A DNA stretch of 64,000 nt from Paenibacillus pectinilyticus. Lineage in GTDB: Bacteria > Bacillota > Bacilli > Paenibacillales > NBRC-103111. How positions within the stretch are numbered: the stretch's first letter is position 1; each line of letters begins with the position of its first letter. The stretch lies in NCBI RefSeq assembly GCF_001700435.1, contig NZ_LYPC01000020.1, forward strand, positions 61,474 to 125,473, given 5' to 3'. Below, in pieces: positions 16,893 through 25,700 of this stretch. A program made the position numbers and the translations under genes. The notes under the pieces were generated by a model. The model saw nothing but the letters and a program-made list of their open reading frames with translations. It was not told where the DNA came from and did no database searches.

Positions 16893-17655
16893 CACGGATC
16901 CGGCCGGGTCTGTAACGCCACAAAAGGGCGTTACAGCGATCCCCGCGAGCGAAGCAAGGATGCCGCCGGGTCTGTAACGCCCCAAAAGGGCGTTACAGCA
17001 GTCTCGGCGAACGAAGCACGGATCCCGTGGGGACTGTAACGCCCGAAAAGGGCGTTACAGCAGTCCCCGCGAGCGAAGCAAGGATGCCGCCGGGTCTGTA
17101 ACGCCCCAAAAGGGCGCTACAGCAGCCCCCGCGAGCGAAGCAAGGATCCACCCCGGGTCTGTAACGCCCAAAAAGGGCGTTACAGCAGCCCCCGCGAGCG
17201 AAGCAAGGATGCCGCCGAGACTGTAACGCCCCAAAGGGCGCTACAGCAGCCCCCGCGAGCGAAGCAAGGATGCCGCCGGGTCTGTAACGCCTCAAAATGG
17301 GCGCTACAGCAGCCCCCGCGAGCGAAGCGCGGATCCCGCCGGGTCTGTAACGCCCCAAAAGGGCGTTACAGCAGTCCCCGCGAGCGCAGCAAGGATGCCG
17401 CCGGGACTGTAACGCCCCAAAAGGGCGTTACAGCAACCCCCGCGAGCGAAGCAAGGATGCCGCCGGGCCTGTAACGCCCCAAAAGGGCGTTACAGCAGTC
17501 CCCGCGAGCGAAGCAAGGATGCCGCCGGGTCTGTAACGCCCAAAAAGGGCGTTACAGCAGTCCCCGCGAGCGAAGCACGGATCCCGTGGGGACTGTAACG
17601 CCCGAAAAGGGCGTTACAGCAGTCCCCGCGAGCGAAGCACGGATGCCGCCGGGAC
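16893..17655. repeat. tandem array, 12 copies of a 62-bp hairpin unit
   Basis: CTGTAACG begins at 16910, 16972, 17034, 17096, 17159, 17221, 17282, 17345, 17407, 17469, 17531 and 17593, a period of 62 bases (61-63). Each unit holds a 9-bp hairpin, GTAACGCCC and GGGCGTTAC around a short A-rich loop, then GCGAGCGAAGCAAGGAT and GCCGCCGGG. Differences fall mostly in the loop and linker. Units at 17034 and 17593 share a rarer variant (CACGGATCCCGTGGGGA), which points to duplication within the array. The array is GC-rich, has no unique spacers and fills the gap between the oxidoreductase and the Fur promoter. Its role is unknown. Confidence 0.93.
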
Positions 17656-17710
17656 ACTCAATTTGATACAATCGTGCGGTCACTCTTCGAAAAGTCAGCA
17701 TTTTTAGGTA

Positions 17711-17768
17711 TTCACAAAGAGAGGATTGTCCTATATACTCCTAATTATCGATAATGATTATCAGTATC
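17711..17768 (+). promoter_or_regulatory. Fur-controlled promoter of the siderophore-binding operon
   Basis: The -35 TTCACA (17711-17716), a 17-base spacer and the -10 TATACT (17734-17739) form a strong sigma-A promoter. Just downstream, GATAATGATTATCAGTATC (17750-17768) matches the Fur consensus GATAATGATAATCATTATC at 17 of 19 positions. Iron-bound Fur there should block transcription. Confidence 0.88.
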
Positions 17769-17786
17769 ATCTAGGGGGATATAAAC

Positions 17787-18761
17787 ATGTTAAAAGCAAG
17801 ACATTTACTCAACGTTTCAGCGGTTTTACTCGTTTCATCACTATTTCTAGCCGGGTGTGGTGCCGGAACCGATAGCAAGAGTGCAGCTACGACGACACCT
17901 GCGAGCACTGCTCAAGCAACAGCTAGTCCAGCAGCCAAGCCTCAAGAACGCATTTTGAAGGATGCGATGGGTCATGAAGTGAAGATTCCAGCCGAGCCAA
18001 AGCGCGTCCTTGCTCCTTTCTTGGAAGACGGGCTAACAGCTATTGGTATTAAGCCAGTCGCACAGTGGTCAGCAGGTGGCGAGCCGCAGCAATATTTACA
18101 AAATGTCCTTGCAGGCGTGCCTGTCCTTGACATGATGGGTGGACTTAAACCTGAGCAAGCGTTAAGCAACAACCCCGATCTTATTATTTTAGCTGCACCG
18201 TCATATATCAAAAATGGCACTTATGAAGATTTCTCCAAAATAGCACCAACCTACGTGCTCTCCAATGATGAGACTGACTGGCGTGGAAATGTTGCTAAAC
18301 TAGGTGAAGTACTTGGCAAATCCAGCGAAGCAGATCAAGCCATTAAGAAATATGATCAGAAGCTAAACGATTCGAAAGATAAGATTACGAAAGCCGTAGG
18401 CAATAAGTCGGCCGTCTTGTTCCAATCGGCAGAAGAAAAAGGCTTCAAATTATTCGGGGCAAATTTCTATAGCGGCAGGCTGCTCTATCAGGGCTTTGGA
18501 TTTAAACAGCCTAAGCTGTTGAAAGGTGATTACGATACATATTCCCTGGAAACTTTGGCACAATTAGACGATGTTGACTACATATTTGTGCTTTCTGGTA
18601 AAGGTCGCGCGAAACCTCCAGTAGATAATCCGCTTTGGAAGCAGCTGCCTGCTGTGAAGCAAGGACATGTGTTTGAAGTGGATTCCGGTCATTGGTTTAA
18701 TCAGAACGTGATTGCGAACCAATTGATCATTGACGATGTTCTTCGCTATGTGGTGAAGTAG
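17787..18761 (+). CDS. iron-siderophore ABC transporter substrate-binding lipoprotein
   Basis: A 324-residue lipoprotein with lipobox LAGC (Cys24), a Ser/Thr/Ala-rich linker and a class III binding-protein fold (Peripla_BP_2): ILKDAMGHEVKIPAEPKRV at the start of the fold and ETLAQLDDVDYIFVLSG later. It captures ferric siderophore outside the membrane, FeuA/FhuD style; the ligand is not readable. AGGGGGA lies 8 bases before the ATG. It is under a Fur box and starts an apparent operon with the AraC-type gene 1 base after its stop. No permease or ATPase is adjacent, so it must use a transporter encoded elsewhere. Confidence 0.92.
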   Translation: MLKARHLLNVSAVLLVSSLFLAGCGAGTDSKSAATTTPASTAQATASPAAKPQERILKDAMGHEVKIPAEPKRVLAPFLEDGLTAIGIKPVAQWSAGGEPQQYLQNVLAGVPVLDMMGGLKPEQALSNNPDLIILAAPSYIKNGTYEDFSKIAPTYVLSNDETDWRGNVAKLGEVLGKSSEADQAIKKYDQKLNDSKDKITKAVGNKSAVLFQSAEEKGFKLFGANFYSGRLLYQGFGFKQPKLLKGDYDTYSLETLAQLDDVDYIFVLSGKGRAKPPVDNPLWKQLPAVKQGHVFEVDSGHWFNQNVIANQLIIDDVLRYVVK

Positions 18762-18762
18762 T

Positions 18763-20355
18763 TTGGAGATCTGGTACAAGCTTACGAGCATGGAACGAAT
18801 CATGGTAAAAGACTTGAAATGGCCCGTTGAGCGAGATTTTATCGCCGCGGGTTCCTTGCTTTTACTCGTTTCTGAGACGCCGGAAGGGCGCATTGTTATT
18901 AATGGCAAGTTCTTTCCTTTGCGTGCGGGCACCGTTTTTATTTGCAGACCCGGGCAATTAGTAGAAATCGGGATGCCTTCAGATGAAGAGCAGGGGATCT
19001 ATGTCATTCGTTTTCAAGCAGTAACGTTACAGCACATAGGTGAGCCCGAATCGAGCGTGCGTCCTGTTCATACGTTCCCTGGTGAAGGCGATGTCATCCA
19101 GCTTGCCCCTTCGGTGGTTCTTCCTTTAGTCAAAATGATCAGTTCGAATTGGCAATCAGGCCATATGGCAGAAAGCTTTCGAGCAGAAGCAGGTTTTTAT
19201 GAATTGCTGAGTTTGATTTTGCAAAATGAAGAACACAAAACCGCGATGGCGCTGGAATACGCGAAATTTATGCTTGAGCGTGATTTTGCCGAGGATGTAA
19301 CCATTGAAGGGTTGGCTGTGACTGCCGGTTTAAGCCGGTTTCATTTTATGCGGCTATTTAAGGAGAAATTCGGCAAAGGAGTTATTGAATACGTAACCGA
19401 ATTGCGCCTCACGAAAGCCAAAGAGCTGATGCGCGAGCACCCGGATAGTTCTATCCGCGAGATTGCCTTTCAAGTTGGCTACAAGAATGAGATTTATTTT
19501 AGCAATAGCTTCAAGAAACATATGGGGATGGCACCTGCACTGTATTTGAAAAACTCGAAAATCAAGGTTGCAGCCTATAGTTGGGTCAATATTGGTCAGC
19601 TTTTAGCGCTGCAAGTGATTCCATTCGCTGCGCCGATGGACCATTATTGGACGGATTACTATCGAAGTAAATTTGGCTATGACGTGACAGTACCTCTAAG
19701 CCATCACTATGATTTCAATCGAGAGGCACTTTCGCAATCTCGACCTGACTATATTATTGGTATTGATGCGTGGATTCCAAATGAAGAACAAGTGAAGCTG
19801 GCTCAACTTGCTCCTACGTTATTCGTGCCATGGGACCAAAGCTGGCGTCAACATCTGAAGCTTATTGCTGACTTTATTGGTAAAACGAAGGAAGCTGAGA
19901 AATGGCTTCAAAGCTATGAAAAGAAAGCAGCTGAAATAAGAGCAACGCTCGCAACTGCGTTTCAAAGTGAAAGCGTGCTTGTCGTTCACCTTCATCACAA
20001 AGAAATCCTAGTGTGGGGGCGTCAAGCGGGTACCGTTTTATATGATGATTTGAACTTTCAACCAGCAAAACTGGTGGATCAATTTCAATGGACGAAGTCC
20101 ATCTCTCTTACTCAATTAGCCGATTATGAGGCTGATCATATTGTGTTGAATATATCGAAGGATCCTGTTTCACAAGCGCATTGGGCAGGACTCTCCAAGA
20201 TGTCGTTATGGCGGGAACTTCCTTCCGTGAAGCGGGAGAAAGTTCATACAACACCGGGCTTTTCGGGCTGGGAATCACCATGGAATGAGTACACCGCATT
20301 CAATCATGAGCGTTTCCTCCAGCAAATGGTACAAATCATGAATCCAGCAACGTAA
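18763..20355 (+). CDS. AraC-type regulator fused to a siderophore-binding domain (Btr-like)
   Basis: A 530-residue fusion. The N-terminal part (about 1-155) is cupin-like. An AraC double helix-turn-helix follows (about 160-260: TIEGLAVTAGLSRFHFMRLFKEK, then SIREIAFQVGYKNEIYFSNSFKKHMG). A Peripla_BP_2 domain occupies about 270-530. Domain order and length match B. subtilis Btr (YbbB), which senses ferric bacillibactin inside the cell and activates feuABC. It probably activates iron-uptake genes here, perhaps including the preceding gene. The start is uncertain: TTG 18763 has only a weak GGTGAAG, and ATG 18790 or 18802 are possible. It ends in a terminator. Confidence 0.88.
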   Translation: MEIWYKLTSMERIMVKDLKWPVERDFIAAGSLLLLVSETPEGRIVINGKFFPLRAGTVFICRPGQLVEIGMPSDEEQGIYVIRFQAVTLQHIGEPESSVRPVHTFPGEGDVIQLAPSVVLPLVKMISSNWQSGHMAESFRAEAGFYELLSLILQNEEHKTAMALEYAKFMLERDFAEDVTIEGLAVTAGLSRFHFMRLFKEKFGKGVIEYVTELRLTKAKELMREHPDSSIREIAFQVGYKNEIYFSNSFKKHMGMAPALYLKNSKIKVAAYSWVNIGQLLALQVIPFAAPMDHYWTDYYRSKFGYDVTVPLSHHYDFNREALSQSRPDYIIGIDAWIPNEEQVKLAQLAPTLFVPWDQSWRQHLKLIADFIGKTKEAEKWLQSYEKKAAEIRATLATAFQSESVLVVHLHHKEILVWGRQAGTVLYDDLNFQPAKLVDQFQWTKSISLTQLADYEADHIVLNISKDPVSQAHWAGLSKMSLWRELPSVKREKVHTTPGFSGWESPWNEYTAFNHERFLQQMVQIMNPAT

Positions 20356-20374
20356 TCGTAGGCTGGATTTTTTT
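20341..20374 (+). terminator. terminator after the Btr-like gene
   Basis: AATCCAGC (20341-20348) pairs with GCTGGATT (20362-20369), followed by TTTTT. The 5' arm lies in the last codons of the gene. Confidence 0.82.
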
Positions 20375-20463
20375 TATGAGATCAGCTGTTTATTTTTGTT
20401 CTATTCGAATCACCGAAATCATGATAGAATTACTGGAAATTGGAAGAGGTCGCAGGTGATCCC

Positions 20464-21462
20464 ATGAAAAAATTAATAGTAATCGCCATTATTGTCGCTA
20501 GCTTCGTCACATTATCATTTTCTTTTTATTATATGCTCACGATCTATCAAAGCGATTTGGGGATTACGAGCGCGGCAGAGCCGATGGCAAATGAGCATGC
20601 ACAGCGTATTGTGATCATTTCACAGGAGCAGGGCAGTTTCATGATGAATGAAATTCAAAAAGGTGCGCGTGAAGCCGCGGAAGAACATCAAATTAAGATT
20701 GATTTCTGGGGTGTGTACCGCTCGAATTTGGAAGGGTTAATTAAGCAGATCGATATTGCAATCGCTTCCAAAGCAAGTGGGATTATCGTGGAAGGCGTAG
20801 ATCACCCAGATTTTGATCTCATGGTGAAGAAGGCGACGGAGAAAGGGATTCCGGTTATAACGATTAACTCTGACGCGCCGAACAGCTTGCGGAAATCTTA
20901 TATCGGTTCGGACCATTACCAAGAAGGAATTATTATGGGGGAGTACATTGCAACCCAGTTGAAAGGCAAAGGTGTTGTGGGCGTGATTAAGAACCTGTCA
21001 TCCCCCTCTACGGATGAACTGCGATTGAAAGGACTGAACGAAGTATTTAGCAAATACGGCGGAATTAAGCTTGTTTTTGCTACAGACGATGAAGAAATGT
21101 CACAGCCCAAAATGCAAGCGAACGATATCTTGAATCACTATCCAGATGTGAGCGCATTTATTGGACTGTCTACGGACTCAGGGGAGAGTATTGTCCAAGC
21201 GGCCCACTCGCGTTCCCGAGCGAAAAATTATCCGATCTTTATTTTCGATGATTCCCCACAGACTGTGATGTTGATCAAAAATGGCCAGATTCAAGCAGGT
21301 CTTTCTCAGCACTATGAAGAAATGGGTATTATGAGTGTGAATTTAATGAAACGCTGGTTAGATGCGACCCAGTTACCGCTGGAGAACAGCTATTTCACAC
21401 CAATTAGTGTGGTGACTTCATCTGGAGAAGAGGAGAAAGCCCTTGAAAACCATTCGAAGTAA
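20464..21462 (+). CDS. membrane-anchored sugar-binding sensor (XylFII-like)
   Basis: A 332-residue type I periplasmic-binding-fold protein. An uncleaved N-terminal membrane helix (IVIAIIVASFVTLSFSFYYML) replaces a lipobox. The binding fold carries QRIVIISQEQGSFMMNEIQKG, GIIVEGVDHPDF and PIFIFDDSPQTV. ATG 20464 follows AGGTGATCCC; TTG 20440 is less likely. It overlaps the following histidine-kinase gene by 20 bases and heads sensor-kinase-regulator genes plus a sugar transporter. This is the layout of XylFII-LytS-YesN in Clostridium beijerinckii, where XylFII binds xylose outside the cell and activates the kinase. The ligand is inferred from that context. Confidence 0.83.
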   Translation: MKKLIVIAIIVASFVTLSFSFYYMLTIYQSDLGITSAAEPMANEHAQRIVIISQEQGSFMMNEIQKGAREAAEEHQIKIDFWGVYRSNLEGLIKQIDIAIASKASGIIVEGVDHPDFDLMVKKATEKGIPVITINSDAPNSLRKSYIGSDHYQEGIIMGEYIATQLKGKGVVGVIKNLSSPSTDELRLKGLNEVFSKYGGIKLVFATDDEEMSQPKMQANDILNHYPDVSAFIGLSTDSGESIVQAAHSRSRAKNYPIFIFDDSPQTVMLIKNGQIQAGLSQHYEEMGIMSVNLMKRWLDATQLPLENSYFTPISVVTSSGEEEKALENHSK

Positions 21463-22882
21463 AATGATGCTGTTGTCGATTATGATCTGGGTCATCATGG
21501 CCATTATTTGGCTCTCCATGAGCATTTATAATCAACGAACCATAGAGAAATACAACGAGATCCTGCAGCGTTATTTGCAAATGAATCAAGCCTCGCAGTT
21601 AAGTCAGCAAACGTTGACAACGTTGAATAAATATCGGATGTCCCCGACCTTAGACAGTTTTAACCAATATGTAAACGATAACAACAGCTTGCTGCGCACG
21701 AAGTCGGATATGAATTGGCTGCGTAATTTGAACAACAGTATGCTGCTCGACAATTTGCAGAATATGCTGGAGAGTCAGTCGGAAGCGATGGATTTAGCTG
21801 TACGTTTTCAAAAGGATAATGATGAAGAGAACGCTGCCAAAGAATTTGATGAGGCCTCTAATATTTCTAAGTATATTTCCGATGCAACGCTCACGTTAAT
21901 TAGTGGTGAGCAGAACACCTACGATGCCTTCTATCGGAAAATTATTAAACGCAGCGATGATATTAAGAAGATGGGGCTATGGACGCTGGCACTCGTTTCT
22001 TTGCTGCTCTTGCTGTTTTCGTACCGATTTGTCAATAGTGTAACTCAACCGTTATTAAAGCTCACGTTAGCAGCGCGTGAATTGTCGCGAGGGAATTTTA
22101 AAAATCCCATTGACTTAGGCAATAACGATGAGATGGCTTTTTTAGCCAGAACCTTGGACAGTATGCGGCTGAAAATTGGGAATTTGATTGATGACATTCA
22201 AAGTAAAGCGCAATTGGAGTATGATCTCCATCGGCATAAACTCATGTTGAAAGAAAGTGAGCTGAAGAGTCTGCAGAGCCAGATTAATCCTCATTTTCTG
22301 TTTAATACGTTGAATATGCTCTCGAAAGAGGCTTATTTGGCAGGAGCAGGAAAAACAAGCGAATTAATTAGCTCTGTCGCCGGTATGCTTAGATATAATC
22401 TCCGTAAATTGGATAGCCGAGTGTCCTTGAAGGATGAACTTGAGGTATTGGATGAGTATTTAACGATTCAAAAAGCGCGTTTCGGGGATCGATTGCGTGT
22501 CGTCAAAGAAATTGATGAAGGGGCACTGGGGATCGAGCTGCCTATTCTCATTCTGCAACCGCTTGCAGAAAATGCGTTTATCTATGCGATTGAACCAGCT
22601 GAAGAGGGAGGAACCTTAACGATTCGCGTGAGGGAAGATGAGCGTCATGTAATTGTGCAGGTACAGGATACCGGACAAGGCATGGATGAAGAGCAATTAA
22701 ATCGACTACTATCTCTGACGGAGACGACGGTTTACAAGGGACACTCAACAGGAATCGGATTATGGAATGTGATTCATCGCTTACAGCTGTTCTATGGGGT
22801 TGAAGAAATTATAGAGATTGAATCCCATATCGGAGCTGGTACTTGTATTACATTGAAGCTGCCAAGGGGGCAAAACGTATGA
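21443..22882 (+). CDS. sensor histidine kinase, LytS/YesM type
   Basis: 479 residues: membrane helix 8-28, extracellular helical region about 30-172, second helix about 178-195, HAMP domain (TQPLLKLTLAARELSRGNF), phosphoacceptor His284 in QSQINPHFLFNTLNML, then the ATPase with PLAENAFIYAI, DTGQGM and GIGLWNVIHRL. It belongs to the His_kinase family typical of sugar-responsive YesM/LytS pairs. The TTG start lies 8 bases after AGGAG. It is flanked by its sensor and by its regulator (ATGA overlap), and probably phosphorylates the latter when sugar is bound by the anchored binding protein. Confidence 0.93.
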   Translation: MKTIRSKMMLLSIMIWVIMAIIWLSMSIYNQRTIEKYNEILQRYLQMNQASQLSQQTLTTLNKYRMSPTLDSFNQYVNDNNSLLRTKSDMNWLRNLNNSMLLDNLQNMLESQSEAMDLAVRFQKDNDEENAAKEFDEASNISKYISDATLTLISGEQNTYDAFYRKIIKRSDDIKKMGLWTLALVSLLLLLFSYRFVNSVTQPLLKLTLAARELSRGNFKNPIDLGNNDEMAFLARTLDSMRLKIGNLIDDIQSKAQLEYDLHRHKLMLKESELKSLQSQINPHFLFNTLNMLSKEAYLAGAGKTSELISSVAGMLRYNLRKLDSRVSLKDELEVLDEYLTIQKARFGDRLRVVKEIDEGALGIELPILILQPLAENAFIYAIEPAEEGGTLTIRVREDERHVIVQVQDTGQGMDEEQLNRLLSLTETTVYKGHSTGIGLWNVIHRLQLFYGVEEIIEIESHIGAGTCITLKLPRGQNV

Positions 22883-24459
22883 TTCGCATGTTGATTGTAG
22901 ATGATGAACCGATCGAGCGCATGGCGCTGCAAAGAATTATTGAAGAGGGCGGACTAGGTATCGAGGTGGTTGGCCAGGCATCGAACGGACGGGAAGCGAT
23001 TGAAGCGGCGGCTCAACTACAGCCTGATTTGATTACAATGGATATTAAAATGCCTGGTATTAATGGCTTGCAAGCCATAGAGAAGATTAAGGAAACGGAT
23101 AAAACGGTTAAATTCATCGTTGTGACTGCGTTTGATACGTTCGAATTTGCGCAGCAAGCGATTAAGTTAGGCGTTTATGACTATATGTTAAAACCGAGTC
23201 GAATCTCGGTCGTTTTAGAAACGATTGGCCGAGTTGCCAATGAGATCAGATTTCTACACCAAGAGCTAGAACTTCGGAGCAAGGATCAGCTTAAATTGCA
23301 GAAAATGACGCCTTTGGTAGAGGCGGATATTGTGGAACAGCTGTTATTCGATTATGTACAATCGAGTTCGCTTACCGAGTTGATTGATTTAGTAGGGCTT
23401 CCAACGACAAGGGATGGTTATGTGATGACGTTGCTATTCTCCTCTTCTTCTGATGAGAGTGGGCAAGTTGGTGACTATGAAGAGGTGTATGAACGATTAA
23501 CAGGTCTTCTTCAAACGGCTGCATTGCCCCCATGCTGGAACGGGAAAATGTCAGGCAATCAAGTGCCGCTTCTCGTTTTTATGGAAGATGGCGATCTGTC
23601 GTATCGAGCACAGGCTATTGGAGTAGCCAAAAAAATCATTCAAGGGCTGCACATACGGGGCGAAAACCGTGTATTTATCGGAATCGGGGGTGTGTGCAGC
23701 GATGTGCGGGATATGCGGCGATCCTATCATGAAGCTTTACTCGCTACAATGGATACCAGTCTGCCGGCTCATTACTGTTTGTATGAAAATTTAACACAGC
23801 CAGATATCCAATCGGTTGGCGGACGCACCCTGGAGATGGAGAAAAGTGTTCTGGAAGAAGCACGCCGGGGTAACTTGGAATCAGCTGGAGAGCATATTGC
23901 GAAAATGATTGATGCTTTCGAGAGTGTGGGCCAAGGGATCGGGATGGCGCAGCAGCGTGTATTCGAAGTGCTGATCATCGTGACGAGAATGCTGCAAGAT
24001 ATGGGGATGGAGGTCAATAAACCGTATTTTCCATATCCCACAACGAGCTATATGCAGCTGAAGGCAGAGTCACGAATTTTAATAAATAATTTAGTGGAAG
24101 TCGGAGAAGTCGTAGAGACCGATTTACTCCAAACCATGAAGCTTTATATTCAAAAGCATGCGCACGAAGATCTGTCGTTGGAACGAATTGCCGCCACTGT
24201 CGACCGGAACCCGTTCTATGTCAGCAAGCTGTTCAAAGATCATTTCGGCATGAATTATATTGATTTTCTGACTGACTATCGGATCGAGACCGCCAAACAA
24301 TTAATGCAGGAAACAGATAAGAGTCTGAAAGAAATCACGTTTGAGGTCGGCTATAACGATCCGAATTATTTCAGCAGAGTGTTTAAGAAGCTTGTCGGTC
24401 ACTCGCCAACGGATTATCGGAAAATGCTGCTTAGACCCACGAATAAAAAGCAAATATAG
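22879..24459 (+). CDS. response regulator with AraC DNA-binding domain (YesN type)
   Basis: 526 residues: receiver domain with phosphoacceptor Asp55 (DLITMDIKMPG) and switch Lys in MLKPS, a middle region of unknown function, and an AraC double helix-turn-helix at the end (LSLERIAATVDRNPFYVSKLFKDHFG, then SLKEITFEVGYNDPNYFSRVFKK). ATG 22879 follows AAGGGGG and overlaps the kinase stop as ATGA; an upstream in-frame ATG lies inside the kinase gene. It likely activates the downstream sugar-transport genes, as YesN does for xylFGH in C. beijerinckii. Confidence 0.93.
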   Translation: MIRMLIVDDEPIERMALQRIIEEGGLGIEVVGQASNGREAIEAAAQLQPDLITMDIKMPGINGLQAIEKIKETDKTVKFIVVTAFDTFEFAQQAIKLGVYDYMLKPSRISVVLETIGRVANEIRFLHQELELRSKDQLKLQKMTPLVEADIVEQLLFDYVQSSSLTELIDLVGLPTTRDGYVMTLLFSSSSDESGQVGDYEEVYERLTGLLQTAALPPCWNGKMSGNQVPLLVFMEDGDLSYRAQAIGVAKKIIQGLHIRGENRVFIGIGGVCSDVRDMRRSYHEALLATMDTSLPAHYCLYENLTQPDIQSVGGRTLEMEKSVLEEARRGNLESAGEHIAKMIDAFESVGQGIGMAQQRVFEVLIIVTRMLQDMGMEVNKPYFPYPTTSYMQLKAESRILINNLVEVGEVVETDLLQTMKLYIQKHAHEDLSLERIAATVDRNPFYVSKLFKDHFGMNYIDFLTDYRIETAKQLMQETDKSLKEITFEVGYNDPNYFSRVFKKLVGHSPTDYRKMLLRPTNKKQI

Positions 24460-24473
24460 GGGAGTGGCATGCT

Positions 24474-25589
24474 GTGAAACACGTGATCAAAAAGAGAGAG
24501 GTTCTTGGCATCGCTATTATTGTCACCTTGTTATCCTCCTGTTCGTTCTTCGGAACGGACAGGGCGACGAGCGGGAGGCCTACCTCCCCAATTGATAGCA
24601 AACCAAGTCCCACCCATGTCATCCAGCCTGGCAAAAAGGTCGTCGTCGGGCTATCGATCGATACGTTACTCGAGGAGCGATGGCAGAAGGATCGCGATTT
24701 ATTTAAAGCTGCTGTTGAGAAGCTGGGGGCAGAGATTGAGGTGCAAGCCGCGAACGGGGACGATGCCCTGCAGCTGGCACAAGCCGAGAACCTGATCTCG
24801 CGTGGTGTGGACGTACTGGTTGTCGTACCGCACAATGCAGAGGTTTCTTCTGCGATCGTGGAAAAAGCGCATCAATCCGGCATTAAGGTCATTTCCTATG
24901 ACCGGTTAATCGTCAACTCGGATGTGGATTTATATATTTCTTTCGATAATGAGAAAGCTGGCGAACTGCAAGCGAAGGCGATTGTATCCAAGGCGCCTAA
25001 GGGCAATTATGTTTTAATCGAAGGCGCAGATACGGATAATAACGCCCATATGTTTAAGAAGGGGCAAATGAACATTCTGAAGCCTCTTGTTGAGAAAGGC
25101 GACATTAACATCGTCTTCGATCAAGCCACGAAGGAATGGAAGCCTGTCAACGCAATGGCAAATATGGAGCTTGCATTGAAGGCAAATCATAACCAAGTTG
25201 ACGCGGTTGTTGCGGCGAATGATGCTACGGCAGGCGGTGTGATCCAAGCTTTGGCTGCGCAAAAAATGGCGGGGCTTATCCCTGTTTCGGGACAAGATGC
25301 CGAGCTTGCAGCTGCGCAGCGTATCGTGGAAGGCACGCAAACCATGACGGTCTACAAGCCCATTAAGAAGCTGGCTGAAACAGCAGCCGAGCTCGCAGTG
25401 AAGATGGCCAAAGGTGAAAATGTCCACGCGGATAAAACAGTAAACAACAAGAAAATAGATGTGCCTTCCATTTTGTTAGATCCGATCGCCGTTGATAAGT
25501 CTAATATTGATACAACAATTATTGCGGATGGCTTCCATTTGCGAGCAGATGTGTATAAAAATGTGAATCAAGCACAAATGACAAAATAG
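24474..25589 (+). CDS. xylF: D-xylose-binding lipoprotein
   Basis: 371 residues with lipobox LSSC (Cys23) and a type I binding fold. It follows E. coli XylF closely in motif order: DTLLEERWQKDRDLF, AQAENLISRGVDVLVVVPHN, ISYDRLIVNSDVDLYISFDNEKAGELQAKA, AVVAANDATAGGVIQALAAQ, VSGQDAELAA and GTQTMTVYKPI. It should bind D-xylose outside the membrane. The GTG start lies 14 bases after the regulator stop (GGGGAGTGG upstream), placing it in the sensor operon rather than the transporter operon. That position suggests either ordinary uptake or presentation of sugar to the sensor. Confidence 0.88.
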   Translation: MKHVIKKREVLGIAIIVTLLSSCSFFGTDRATSGRPTSPIDSKPSPTHVIQPGKKVVVGLSIDTLLEERWQKDRDLFKAAVEKLGAEIEVQAANGDDALQLAQAENLISRGVDVLVVVPHNAEVSSAIVEKAHQSGIKVISYDRLIVNSDVDLYISFDNEKAGELQAKAIVSKAPKGNYVLIEGADTDNNAHMFKKGQMNILKPLVEKGDINIVFDQATKEWKPVNAMANMELALKANHNQVDAVVAANDATAGGVIQALAAQKMAGLIPVSGQDAELAAAQRIVEGTQTMTVYKPIKKLAETAAELAVKMAKGENVHADKTVNNKKIDVPSILLDPIAVDKSNIDTTIIADGFHLRADVYKNVNQAQMTK

Positions 25590-25625
25590 TATAGCATTGT
25601 TGAAAAAAGTGCTAATATAAAGCGG

Positions 25626-25653
25626 TTACATGGGGAAATCCCGATGATATACT
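25626..25653 (+). promoter_or_regulatory. promoter for the ChvE-like transporter genes
   Basis: TTACAT (25626-25631), a 16-base spacer containing the small palindrome GGGAAATCCC (25633-25642), and TATACT (25648-25653) precede the ChvE-like gene in a 111-base gap. The palindrome could bind a regulator; which one is not known. Confidence 0.5.
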
Positions 25654-25700
25654 CAGTTTGTAGTTGGCGAACAGCCAAAACAATTGAGAGGGGTATATGA

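Noticed and set aside
16993..17358. Minus-strand repeat protein (RYRPGGILASLAG-type) in the 62-bp array
   Set aside because: A 62-base period shifts the frame in every unit, the open frame is a composition effect and there is no ribosome site.
16893..17655. CRISPR array
   Set aside because: The whole unit repeats; there are no unique spacers of 30-40 bases between repeats and no cas genes nearby.
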